The notes under the pieces were generated by a model. It was not told the DNA's origin. It made no database searches and saw nothing but the letters and a program-made list of their open reading frames with translations. A stretch of 64,000 nt of DNA from Hafnia alvei (GTDB lineage Bacteria > Pseudomonadota > Gammaproteobacteria > Enterobacterales > Enterobacteriaceae), in contig NZ_CP139992.1 of NCBI RefSeq assembly GCF_034424155.1, positions 434,001 to 498,000 of the forward strand, given 5' to 3'. Of the stretch, positions 9,001 through 17,598 are shown in pieces. A program made the translations under genes and the position numbers. Position 1 is the first letter of the stretch. Each line of letters starts with the position of its first letter.

Positions 9001-11661
9001 ATGCAAGCAGTAAAAATATCTAAAAAGAGCGAGCCCGTATCGAACTGCCCTTTATTAATGGAACTAAATAGATATTTTAAGCCGAGCGCAGTAGCACTCA
9101 TTTTTTTATCTTCAAATTGTTTTGCTGACTCAAGTTTTAACCCAGCCTTTTTGGAAAAAATGGGTGGTGATGGTACTGCTATTGATCTATCTGTTTTCTC
9201 GTCCCCTACTGGTGGTCAATTACCAGGAAAATACATCGTTGATATTTATATCAATGATGAACTTGCGGATCATCGAGAAGTTGAGTTTATTGCCGATAAA
9301 AGTACTTCAGGCAAAGATAAGAATGGAACGAAGAATAATGAAGAAATAACGGGGTTAATTCCTTGTCTTACACTAGAAGACTTAAAAGGATATGGTCTAA
9401 GAACGGATGCTATCGAGGCCTTTAACAAAAACAGTGAAGATAAATCTGCTGCTGAACAGGTTGATAACGCAAAAGCTAAAGTAAATAGCCCAGCGGTCGA
9501 AGGTGCTTGCTCCAATATTCTGCAGTCAATACCTGCAGCAAAAGCGGATTTCGATTTTAATAAGCAGAGGCTAAACCTGAGTATTCCTCAGGCGCTTATG
9601 TCCCACTCCGCTAGGGGATATGTCGATCCTAAGTTTTGGGATGATGGTATTACAGCTGCTCTGATTGATTATAATTTCACTGGTGCGAATGGAACGAGTA
9701 GTGGAGATAATTCCAAGGATGATAGCTATTATCTGAACTTACGAAGCGGACTGAATTTAGGGGCTTGGCGTTTACGTAACTATTCTGCCTGGAATGATAA
9801 TAATGGTGTTCGTGAATGGCAGAATATCAATACTTATTTGCAACGTAGTATTATTTCTATTAAATCCCAGTTAATTTTAGGGGATAATTACTCTTCAGCG
9901 GATATTTTTGATAGCTCGCAATTTCGGGGTATTCAAATTGCATCTGATGACGATATGTTACCGGATAGTCAGCAAGGTTTTGCGCCTATTGTTCGTGGTA
10001 TCGCGAAGACCAATGCGCAGGTCACAATTACTCAGAATGGATACACCATATACCAGAGTTATGTTTCACCTGGCGCATTTGAGATTAATGACCTTTATCC
10101 GAGTGCGGGTAGCGGCGACTTAACCGTAGTGATTAAAGAGCAGGATGGTAGCCAGCAGACTTTCATACAGCCTTATGCGTCGGTACCGATGCTGCAGCGT
10201 GAAGGTCACACAAAATACAGTCTGACCGCTGGCCAATATCGGAGTGGTTATAGCCAATCTAAGCCTAATTTTGGTCAGTTTACGCTGATACAAGGTTTGA
10301 GCCATGGGGCAACAGTTTATGGCGGTGTGCAGGCCAGTGAAAATTATATGGCTGCCGCAGCAGGGATTGGGCAAAACTTGGGAGATTTGGGGGCCGTCTC
10401 TATCGATATTACGCAGGCAAAAACCGATTTGACAGATTCAGGCGTCTCCAAAGGACAGTCATACCGATTTTTGTATGCAAAAACTTTTGCTGATAGCGGC
10501 ACCGATCTGCGTTTGATGGGATATCGCTATTCAACCAGTGGTTTCTATACTTTGCAGGAGTCAGTCGACCTTAACGATGATGACAACACCTTGTCAGAGT
10601 ACGATGTTCGCACTCACAAGCGCAGCCGTGTTGAAGGTTCTATTAACCAAACATTACCAGAAAATTGGGGGTCTTTATTTTTTTCCGCCAGCGTACAAGA
10701 TTATTGGGACGACTCGGCGAAAGAGCAGACTTTGCAATGGGGTTATAACAATGACTGGAAGGGCATTTCTTATAACATTGCGGTTAGTGACAACTATATA
10801 ACAGAAGAAGAACGAGACAGGCAGTTTTCGCTAAACGTATCGATTCCATTGGATAAATGGCTGTCGTCTGCATCGGTAAGCTATAACAGCACCAGTGATA
10901 GTGATGGCAGAGTCCAACGGCAGACCAGTCTAAGCGGTACGTTGCTTGAGGATCGCAACCTTACTTATAACATTAGCCAAGGGGTTGGCAATCAGGGGCA
11001 GGGTTATAGCGGCAATACCTCGCTGAGCTATCAGGGCAAATACGGTAACTCAAACGTGGGTTACAGCTATACCAAAGATTCGCGCCGTCTTAATTACGGT
11101 TTGCAGGGCGGAATTATTACCCATAGTGATGGGATAACCTTTTCCGAGCCGCTTGGGGAGACCGTCGCTTTGGTTGCCGCGCCTGGTGCGGGGGATACTA
11201 AAGTTAAGAATAAAAACGGCGTTAGAACAGATGATGAAGGTTATGCCGTATTGCCTTATATCACAGCATATCGGCACAACAATGTCTCATTGGATACGAC
11301 TAGTTTGGGTAAAAACGTCGAAATCGATGAAAGTGTTAGAGATGTTATCCCAACCCGAGGGGCTGTCGTTCGCGCCAAATTCACCACTCATGTAGGGTAT
11401 CGCATGATGATGATGATGATGCGTCCTTCAGGTAAACCAGTGCCATTTGGTACAACTGTTTCTCTGTTAGACGCAACCAGTGCAGGGATTGTGGGTGAAG
11501 ATGGTGAAGCTTATTTGAGTGGTTTACCAGCCAAAGGCTCACTTAAGGCGCAATGGGGCAAAGGAGCAGATGAGCACTGTATTGTTCATTATCAGGTTAA
11601 TGAAAAACAGGCTGCTGAAGAAACACTCATGACATTACAGGCGAAATGTTTGCCTGATTAA
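9001..11661 (+). CDS. Outer-membrane fimbrial usher
   Basis: An 886-residue FimD/PapC-type usher. The N-terminal chaperone-binding domain starts after a signal peptide near residue 42 (NCFA-DSSFNPAFL), followed by the beta-barrel with the plug region (about residues 170-690) and two C-terminal domains. Typical motifs: DLSVFSSPTGGQLPGKY-VDIYIN and GFAPIVRGIAKTNAQVTI. The ATG at 9001 has GAGAGA upstream; Met20 (MELNRYF) would give a more ordinary signal peptide. The DNA at 11404-11421 is six ATG codons in a row, giving Met802-807 in a C-terminal beta strand. Only usher in the cluster, so it must serve both chaperones. Confidence 0.93.
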   Translation: MQAVKISKKSEPVSNCPLLMELNRYFKPSAVALIFLSSNCFADSSFNPAFLEKMGGDGTAIDLSVFSSPTGGQLPGKYIVDIYINDELADHREVEFIADKSTSGKDKNGTKNNEEITGLIPCLTLEDLKGYGLRTDAIEAFNKNSEDKSAAEQVDNAKAKVNSPAVEGACSNILQSIPAAKADFDFNKQRLNLSIPQALMSHSARGYVDPKFWDDGITAALIDYNFTGANGTSSGDNSKDDSYYLNLRSGLNLGAWRLRNYSAWNDNNGVREWQNINTYLQRSIISIKSQLILGDNYSSADIFDSSQFRGIQIASDDDMLPDSQQGFAPIVRGIAKTNAQVTITQNGYTIYQSYVSPGAFEINDLYPSAGSGDLTVVIKEQDGSQQTFIQPYASVPMLQREGHTKYSLTAGQYRSGYSQSKPNFGQFTLIQGLSHGATVYGGVQASENYMAAAAGIGQNLGDLGAVSIDITQAKTDLTDSGVSKGQSYRFLYAKTFADSGTDLRLMGYRYSTSGFYTLQESVDLNDDDNTLSEYDVRTHKRSRVEGSINQTLPENWGSLFFSASVQDYWDDSAKEQTLQWGYNNDWKGISYNIAVSDNYITEEERDRQFSLNVSIPLDKWLSSASVSYNSTSDSDGRVQRQTSLSGTLLEDRNLTYNISQGVGNQGQGYSGNTSLSYQGKYGNSNVGYSYTKDSRRLNYGLQGGIITHSDGITFSEPLGETVALVAAPGAGDTKVKNKNGVRTDDEGYAVLPYITAYRHNNVSLDTTSLGKNVEIDESVRDVIPTRGAVVRAKFTTHVGYRMMMMMMRPSGKPVPFGTTVSLLDATSAGIVGEDGEAYLSGLPAKGSLKAQWGKGADEHCIVHYQVNEKQAAEETLMTLQAKCLPD

Positions 11662-11758
11662 CAATAGGTTTCTGTCTTTTAAAATTATTCACATCATCGT
11701 TAATGATATGAATAACAGTAAATTTGGCTATATATATATCACGCAAGGAAAGTAAGAT

Positions 11759-12307
11759 ATGAACAAAAAAGCGATTTATGCACTAACCGCTATTGCTCTG
11801 CAAAGTGTTATATTTCAATCAGCAAATGCAGAATCAACTGTAAGAATAACTAGCAATATCACTGCCTCACCTTGTACTGTTGACACTACAAGTTCAGATA
11901 TAAATTTGGGGGTGATGACAGCGTCGTACCTTAATAATCCTAGTCTTAACCAAGCTTCGGATTACACGCTTCCACTTGTAATAAAACTTATTGGTTGCCC
12001 TGAGACTACTACATCGGTCAGCGCAACGTTTAGTGGTACTCCATCCACACAAAATAGCAGTTATTATAAAAACACGTCCGGCAACGCTGGTGATGCAGCT
12101 GCTATGGATGTTGAGTTTGACAGATATACAGAAGGTACTGGTGACCGTGAACTATTGAAAAATGGTTCAATGATACGAGACCTTGCCATTGAGAACGGTC
12201 AGGCATCGTTTGCTGTGGTTGCACGCATGATAAACTCTTCCGGTAGCACAACAATAGGAGCTGGTGATGTCAGTACGGCTATTTCAATAAACTTTTCTTA
12301 TAAATAA
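11759..12307 (+). CDS. Fimbrial subunit (minor pilin)
   Basis: A 182-residue pilin with a signal peptide ending near residue 24 (SANA-EST). The mature start VRITSNITASPCTVDT and the later LIGCPETTTSVSATFSG place the two disulfide cysteines as in type 1 pilins, and the C-terminus is SINFSYK. It resembles the next subunit and may be a FimF/G-like adaptor or tip subunit. It starts 97 bp after the usher, with AAGGAAAG before the ATG. Confidence 0.86.
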   Translation: MNKKAIYALTAIALQSVIFQSANAESTVRITSNITASPCTVDTTSSDINLGVMTASYLNNPSLNQASDYTLPLVIKLIGCPETTTSVSATFSGTPSTQNSSYYKNTSGNAGDAAAMDVEFDRYTEGTGDRELLKNGSMIRDLAIENGQASFAVVARMINSSGSTTIGAGDVSTAISINFSYK

Positions 12308-12328
12308 AATAGCCAAAAGAGAAGGGTT

Positions 12329-12862
12329 ATGAACACAAAAAGTATCGTATTCATTTTACTCTACTCTGCTGCTTTATTTAATTTCAATATTCCGCTGGCG
12401 GCTTTAGCAGAAAGTAACGGTGACAGTGAACTGAATATCAGTGGCAAAGTGGTAGCGCCTTCATGCACCATTGCTCCGGACACTGTGAATGGAAGTGTTG
12501 ACCTCGGTGAGGTGCTAAGTGAACGCCTGCAGAGTGCGGGGAGTTTCTCAGCGTGGTCGCAGTTCTCACTGAATTTGACAGAGTGTCCAGCCACGACGAC
12601 TGAAGTCGTCGTGTATTTCTCAGGGGGGCAGGATCCTGATTATCCGGTTTATTTTAAAAATACAGGCAGCAGTAAACATGTGGCTATTGAGGTTGCAGAT
12701 GATACAGGCTCGCGCATAAGCAATGGTTCGGTGCGTAATATGGCCGTAGATTCACAGCAGCAGGCTAAAATGGTTCTAAAAGGTAGGATGATATCACCTC
12801 AGGGCAAAGCCATTTCCGGTAGCGTCTCGAGCTTAATGGAGTTGGCCTTTGGTTACAAGTAG
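12329..12862 (+). CDS. Fimbrial subunit (minor pilin)
   Basis: A 177-residue pilin starting 21 bp after the previous one, so the two are co-transcribed. A signal peptide ends near residue 28 (ALAESNG). The pilin pattern is clear: ELNISGKVVAPSCTIAPD, LGEV near residue 52, LTECPATTTEVVVYFSG, and the end MELAFGYK. The shared CPATTTEV/CPETTTSV segment with the gene before indicates duplication. Probably an adaptor between rod and tip. Confidence 0.86.
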   Translation: MNTKSIVFILLYSAALFNFNIPLAALAESNGDSELNISGKVVAPSCTIAPDTVNGSVDLGEVLSERLQSAGSFSAWSQFSLNLTECPATTTEVVVYFSGGQDPDYPVYFKNTGSSKHVAIEVADDTGSRISNGSVRNMAVDSQQQAKMVLKGRMISPQGKAISGSVSSLMELAFGYK

Positions 12863-13105
12863 TTAAGTTGCAGGGTAAATTATGATGTCTTATATTTACC
12901 TGGCAGAGTTCAGATTAAATATTTCTAATTACTTTAGATATGATGTTTGTTATTACGTAGATAAATATTAGGTCACCATTAAGTAACGGGGCGATGATAG
13001 TGGGTAAAGTGACTATCATCGAAGGTATCATTTTCATAGAACATTTTAGTGTGAAAATGAATGAAATACCTCTCTTGTTAAAGTAAATGAATAAACGCTG
13101 GAGTT

Positions 13106-13786
13106 ATGAAAAAATACATTAGTTTTCTATTGGCAAGTTCACTGACTCTGGCACCAGTTTTAGTCATGGCCGATGTACAGATAGGTAGCACTAGAGTTAT
13201 TTATAACTCTAGTGCTAATGAAGCTGCATTGCCCATAAAAAATACCGATGCAGCGAATATATATCTTGTTCAGTCCTGGGTGGAACCAAATGCAGGTAGC
13301 AAACCATCGTTTATTATCATCCCTCCATTGTTTCGCTTAGAGGGTAATGAGGAGCATTCTTTAAGAATTATTAAAACTCGTGATGATTTACCTAAGGATC
13401 GGGAGTCTCAATTTTGGTTAGATATTAAATCTATTCCAAGTACTGATAACAAAACTACGAAAGATAGCTTGCAGTTAATTGTTAAATCTCGATTAAAATT
13501 ATTCTATCGGCCGGAAAATTTAGCAGGCAGTCCAGATGAGGCTTATAAAAAAATCATTTTTAACGCAGATGGTTCTGAAATTAAAGTGACCAACCCTACA
13601 GGTTTTTATATTACCTTCTACAAATTTAAGGTAAATGATAGGGATATAAAAGAAGCGACAATGGTGGCTCCGAAAAGCTCTGTAACGTTCAGCCTACCAA
13701 AAGATGAAGATAATACTAGGATTGTAACGTGGCAGGCTATCACGGATTCAGGTAGCCCGACGACGGTCGAGAAAAAAATACTCTAA
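13106..13786 (+). CDS. Periplasmic fimbrial chaperone (second of two)
   Basis: A 226-residue PapD-type chaperone, clearly related to the first (shared QSWV, PPLFRL, and a LxxRxKLFYRPENLAG segment where the first has TTRIKMFYRPSGL). A signal peptide ends near residue 22 (VMA-DVQ). It lies 243 bp after the pilin gene, just before the adhesin, so it may be devoted to the tip proteins. The start has CTGGAG 3 nt upstream of the ATG. A 243-bp AT-rich gap before it could hold a separate promoter. Confidence 0.92.
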   Translation: MKKYISFLLASSLTLAPVLVMADVQIGSTRVIYNSSANEAALPIKNTDAANIYLVQSWVEPNAGSKPSFIIIPPLFRLEGNEEHSLRIIKTRDDLPKDRESQFWLDIKSIPSTDNKTTKDSLQLIVKSRLKLFYRPENLAGSPDEAYKKIIFNADGSEIKVTNPTGFYITFYKFKVNDRDIKEATMVAPKSSVTFSLPKDEDNTRIVTWQAITDSGSPTTVEKKIL

Positions 13787-13802
13787 ACAGGGAGCTGATA
13801 TT

Positions 13803-14810
13803 TTGAAATCAAGATATTTTTTATTCACCTCAGCCGTGCTGCTCACATCAGTATTATCTGTTAAAGCATCCTATGCGCAGGGTAATGAGGCAACGTGTAA
13901 GTTCGATTCTGGATATGCAATGAACATATCCACCCTTGCTTTGGCGCCTGTTATCAATATCCGTGCGGGTATGCCGGTTAAGACTCTTTTATGGGATTCG
14001 GGCTGGCTCAATGGGGGATCTACAGCAATAACGTGCGGGCTTGCTGGCGACAGTAGCAAGACTTTTTCCGTGCAAGGTGGATATATGAACAATATGACGT
14101 TGTCTGCCGTTGGAGACTCTATTTATGATACCGGAATTCCTGGTATCGGGGTGAAAGTATTCTATTCTAACAGTCATGAAGTATCATCAGACAGGGTGTT
14201 AGAATACCCACGGAAAAGCCAATCAGTCATGATACAGGGTGATCAAAAGCAATATTCCCCTGCTTCGGAATATAAAATTCAGTTTTGGAGCACGGGTAAC
14301 TATGCCAGTGGTAGCACTGTGTTCCCAAATCCATTGGCTAGTACCCAATATGGTGATCTGGTGACCAACCAGGTTTCATTAAGTAATACCCGTTTTGTGG
14401 TTAATTTAGTCGGGTGTACGGTTCAATCTTCAGTCAATGTCGATCTTGGTAATGTAAATGACACTACTTTTACTGGTGTTGGGTCAGCCAGTGCCTGGAG
14501 TCATTTTAAGATCCCACTAAATTGTTATGCAGGCACCAAAATATCCACAACGATTGATGCAACCCAGGATCCTGCAAATGTAGCAGGAGTGATTCAATTA
14601 CTTACACAAGATAACAGCGCAACAGGGTTGGGGGTGCAGCTGAGTTATGCAGAAGGCGCTGCCGTAGTGTTTGGTGAGAAATCGTTATTCAAGGAGTCAT
14701 CATCAACCACTGAGAATATTGAACTGGCGACGCGTATGTATCAGACTCATGAAAAAGTGACCATGGGTAAGGTCAGTGCAGTGGCTTATTTGACGATGAC
14801 ATATGAGTAA
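13803..14810 (+). CDS. Two-domain fimbrial tip adhesin
   Basis: A 335-residue protein, about twice pilin length, as in FimH-type tip adhesins. A signal peptide ends near residue 25 (SYAQ-GNEAT). Residues about 26-190 would be the receptor-binding domain, with its own cysteines (TCKF, ITCGL). From about 195 a pilin domain follows: VVNLVGCTVQSSVNVDLGNV, then PLNCYAGTKISTTID, ending AYLTMTYE. The start is a TTG at 13803 with GGGAG 8 nt upstream; no ATG in frame gives the signal peptide. Receptor unknown. It follows chaperone 2 by 16 bp. Confidence 0.82.
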   Translation: MKSRYFLFTSAVLLTSVLSVKASYAQGNEATCKFDSGYAMNISTLALAPVINIRAGMPVKTLLWDSGWLNGGSTAITCGLAGDSSKTFSVQGGYMNNMTLSAVGDSIYDTGIPGIGVKVFYSNSHEVSSDRVLEYPRKSQSVMIQGDQKQYSPASEYKIQFWSTGNYASGSTVFPNPLASTQYGDLVTNQVSLSNTRFVVNLVGCTVQSSVNVDLGNVNDTTFTGVGSASAWSHFKIPLNCYAGTKISTTIDATQDPANVAGVIQLLTQDNSATGLGVQLSYAEGAAVVFGEKSLFKESSSTTENIELATRMYQTHEKVTMGKVSAVAYLTMTYE

Positions 14811-15203
14811 CCGCTTTTCCTGATATTCATATGAGGTGCATTTATGAATACTACTTCATTAATTATATTTAGATAAGAATTATAGTTCACAATAATATGA
14901 GTAAGGAAAAATTAATGGCATGTATGGTTTGTTTAATTAAATATAAATAACATTATATATTTCATTAATGAGATTTATATTATCTCTGAACTAACTTTTT
15001 AGATTATTTAAAAATTACTAGCTGATATAATAAACATCGGTGGGTTGTGTTTTTAGATTAATCATAGTTGCCGTGTTTGATTATAAAAATCAACGCGATA
15101 AATTATTTTAAAGCTATTCTTTAGAATAGCGGTATCCGGTGGCTAGGTTGTCACTTGTACAAAATAATAACGGTTATAGCGTATTAATAAAGGACTAGGA
15201 TTT
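14811..15203. other. AT-rich gap before the last pilin gene
   Basis: No gene seen. It is strongly AT-rich and contains a perfect hairpin GCTATTC-TTTA-GAATAGC (15113-15130) about 75 bp before the last pilin. The long gap suggests that the last pilin has its own promoter. Confidence 0.5.
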
Positions 15204-15755
15204 ATGAATTTTTCAATGAAAAAAATCTCTGCGCAGGTATTGCTTTGTTTATCTATCGCTGCAATGTCCAGTCATGTTATGGCGGCAGATGCCACTATCA
15301 ATATATCTGGGCAAGTGGTTTCAGAAGGTTGTTCAATAGCTGCAAATAGTCTCAATGTTGTGCTTCCTGATATTGACGCAAATACACTTGCAACAACGGG
15401 AAGCACTTCAGAGTATGAGCCTTTTAAAATTGATTTTACAGACTGTTCTCGTGGTATCGCACAAGTAGCAATCTCGTATACGGCGACTGGAGGGGATAAT
15501 AGTGACGCTGGTATGGATACGTATTGGGCTAATATCGGTACAGCAAAAAATGTGAATGCTGAAATCCGTGATACAGGTGCTGGAGGGGCAGACAAACCAG
15601 CGCAACCGAATTCGACGGGTAGTATCATAGATATTTCTCCTGCTACAAATTCAGCATCAGAGAATTTTAAGGTAAGGATACGCAATAATGGAGTGGGCGC
15701 AGCGACTACAGGTACGGTCGTCGTGAATTTTACAATGGTATTTACTTATGTCTAA
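15204..15755 (+). CDS. Fimbrial subunit (distal pilin of the cluster)
   Basis: A 183-residue pilin with a signal peptide ending near residue 28 (VMAADAT). ATINISGQVVSEGCSIAAN and DFTDCSRGIAQVAISY carry the two cysteines; the end is VNFTMVFTYV. The start at 15204 follows AAGGACTAGGA; Met5 is an alternative. It stands 393 bp from the adhesin and looks like an accessory or alternative rod subunit. A 10-bp inverted repeat (15826-15859) follows and may end the transcript. Confidence 0.85.
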   Translation: MNFSMKKISAQVLLCLSIAAMSSHVMAADATINISGQVVSEGCSIAANSLNVVLPDIDANTLATTGSTSEYEPFKIDFTDCSRGIAQVAISYTATGGDNSDAGMDTYWANIGTAKNVNAEIRDTGAGGADKPAQPNSTGSIIDISPATNSASENFKVRIRNNGVGAATTGTVVVNFTMVFTYV

Positions 15756-15825
15756 ATTATTTTTTCTTTTTAACAACGTAGTAGTTAACAAAAAATTTAA
15801 TTTGCGTTGACTGTTATCACTGGGC

Positions 15826-15859
15826 ACGATCTTTATCATTTATGTAGAGTAAAGATCGT
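15826..15859. repeat. 10-bp inverted repeat after the fimbrial cluster
   Basis: ACGATCTTTA and TAAAGATCGT are perfect arms with a 14-bp loop. A long stem but no T-run follows, so terminator function is possible but not typical. Confidence 0.45.
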
Positions 15860-15924
15860 CCCGGAAATTATAGATCTCATTTACTCAGAGTTTGATTAGC
15901 TATTTTAAATTATTTTACCCATGC

Positions 15925-16218
15925 TTATCCTTGGGTGCGATACAGAAACTGTATGATTTCCATTTCATATGATATGGGAGCTTTTACAATTAAAGCTATG
16001 CACGTAAACTTCCTTGATATTTGAAGCATAATTTCTGCTTCAAACCCATTGGGACCTAACATGTAGGATAAGCAACATTCTGTTGTAAATACTGGGGCTT
16101 GCTGAATCTTGAGGCTCATCAGGCGCGGGATTGAAATTCTGCTTAGATGCCAGCCAGATAGGTTTAAGTAAGCCAACTTATCGTCACAAACGCAGTGTTG
16201 AAAATACGATAATTTCAT
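15925..16218 (-). CDS. Unrecognised 97-aa reading frame
   Basis: I do not recognise this. It reads MKLSYFQHCVCDDKLAYLNL at the start and ends EIIQFLYRTQG; there is no clear signal peptide or membrane segment. GGGGA stands directly against the ATG, too close for a good ribosome-binding site. Another small frame (37 codons, 16231-16344, with the stretch SGDMVFFIRMEHHSEQ) lies just upstream on the same strand and ends 12 bp before this start. The two could be a small operon, one broken gene, or chance. Confidence 0.25.
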   Translation of the reverse strand: MKLSYFQHCVCDDKLAYLNLSGWHLSRISIPRLMSLKIQQAPVFTTECCLSYMLGPNGFEAEIMLQISRKFTCIALIVKAPISYEMEIIQFLYRTQG

Positions 16219-16385
16219 TCCCCTGTTAAGCTATACCAGCCCCTGTTTTGTTATCTCTGTAAGCAAAATTTGTTCGGAATGATGCTCCATGCGGATAAAG
16301 AAAACCATGTCACCACTAACCAATGCAGGCTTGCCATTCCTCATATCTAAATAAGTATGAAAAGGAAGAGGGATAGGTAACAACC

Positions 16386-17483
16386 CCCAAAGGCGTTTGA
16401 ACAACGGCTTTGCCGTTGGCCCGTAGGGTGAGCCGCTAGCGGCGAATAATCGAACGGAGTTCGATGAAGAGTCCGTATGCCAGAAAGCAAAAAACCAGCC
16501 CTTGGGCTGGTTTCTTTAAATAGTGGTGCCCGGACTCGGACTAACGCCGAAGGCGTTTGAACAACGGCTTTGCCGTTGGCCCGTAGGGTGAGCCGCTAGC
16601 GGCGAATAATCGAACGGAGTTCGATGAAGAGTCCGTATGCCAGAAAGCAAAAAACCAGCCCGTAGGCTGGTTTCTTTAAATAGTGGTGCCCGGACTCGGA
16701 CTAACGCCGAAGGCGTTTGAACAACGGCTTTGCCGTTGGCCCGTAGGGTGAGCCGCTAGCGGCGAATAATCGAACGGAGTTCGATGAAGAGTCCGTATGC
16801 CAGAAAGCAAAAAACCAGCCCGTAGGCTGGTTTCTTTAAATAGTGGTGCCCGGACTCGGACTAACGCCGAAGGCGTTTGAACAACGGCTTTGCCGTTGGC
16901 CCGTAGGGTGAGCCGCTAGCGGCGAATAATCGAACGGAGTTCGATGAAGAGTCCGTATGCCAGAAAGCAAAAAACCAGCCCGTAGGCTGGTTTCTTTAAA
17001 TAGTGATGCCCGGACTCGGACTAACGCCGAAGGCGTTTGAACAACGGCTTTGCCGTTGGCCCGTAGGGTGAGCCGCTCGCGGCGAATAATCGAACGGAGT
17101 TCGATGAAGAGTCCGTATGCCAGAAAGCAAAAAACCAGCCCGTAGGCTGGTTTCTTTAAATAGTGGTGCCCGGACTCGGACTAACGCCGAAGGCGTTTGA
17201 ACAACGGCTTTGCCGTTGGCCCGTAGGGTGAGCCGCTAGCGGCGAATAATCGAACGGAGTTCGATGAAGAGTCCGTACGCTAGAAAGCAAAAAACCAGCC
17301 CGTAGGCTGGTTTCTTTAAATAGTGGTGCCCGGACTCGGACTAACGCCGAAGGCGTTTGAACAACGGCTTTGCCGTTGGCCCGTAGGGTGAGCCGCTAGC
17401 GGCGAATAATCGAACGGAGTTCGATGAAGAGTCCGTACGCTAGAAAGCAAAAAACCAGCCCGTAGGCTGGTTTCTTTAAATAG
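16386..17483 (-). repeat. Tandem array of seven ~160-bp units downstream of tRNA-Phe, with tRNA-tail copies
   Basis: Read on the minus strand, each unit is the final 17 nt of tRNA-Phe (TCCGAGTCCGGGCACCA) followed by 143 nt of spacer. The tails start at 16524, 16684, 16844, 17004, 17164 and 17324 on the plus-strand scale, an exact 160-bp period, with the true tRNA 3' end at 17484. There are six tail copies and seven spacers; the leftmost spacer is a few bases short. Each full spacer has a terminator hairpin and four further perfect hairpins: AACGCC/GGCGTT, CAACGGC/GCCGTTG, GCCGC/GCGGC and ATCGAAC/GTTCGAT. Units are almost identical. Variants: a tail with TGATGCC at 17004, CTCGCGG near 17076, CTTGGG instead of CGTAGG in the leftmost terminator, and TACGCTAG (not TATGCCAG) in the two tRNA-proximal units. 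The layout is like the E. coli tyrT repeats (rtT), whose units also contain a tRNA tail. Confidence 0.93.
17449..17473 (-). terminator. Rho-independent terminator of tRNA-Phe (first array copy)
   Basis: On the minus strand AAACCAGCC-TACG-GGCTGGTTTTTTGC: a 9-bp stem with a T-run, beginning about 11 nt after the tRNA CCA end. The same terminator recurs in each of the seven units; the most distal one has a changed loop (CAAG) that keeps the stem intact. Confidence 0.85.
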
Positions 17484-17559
17484 TGGTGCCCGGACTCGGA
17501 ATCGAACCAAGGACACGGGGATTTTCAATCCCCTGCTCTACCGACTGAGCTATCCGGGC
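17484..17559 (-). tRNA. pheU: tRNA-Phe (anticodon GAA)
   Basis: A 76-nt tRNA with encoded CCA. The acceptor stem is GCCCGGA/TCCGGGC, the D arm contains AGCTCAGTCGGTAGAGC, the anticodon stem-loop is GGGGATTGAAAATCCCC with GAA, and the T arm contains GGTTCGATTCC. The neighbour yjdC-dsbD is what follows pheU in E. coli, so I use that symbol. A consensus promoter lies 11 bp upstream and the terminator array lies downstream. Confidence 0.98.
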
Positions 17560-17569
17560 AACGAGGCGT

Positions 17570-17598
17570 ATTAAACTGGATCTGCGGCTTGGCGTCAA
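17570..17598 (-). promoter_or_regulatory. Sigma-70 promoter of tRNA-Phe
   Basis: TTGACG (-35, at 17593-17598), exactly 17 bp, TTTAAT (-10, at 17570-17575), with transcription expected to start a few bases before the mature tRNA 5' end. Confidence 0.85.

Noticed and set aside
16386..17483. CRISPR array
   Set aside because: Units are nearly identical over the full 160 bp, so there are no unique spacers; no cas gene is present.
17316..17528. A 70-codon frame running through tRNA-Phe into the array
   Set aside because: It starts inside the tRNA gene and would need a transcript past the terminator. Frame and composition follow from the repeats.
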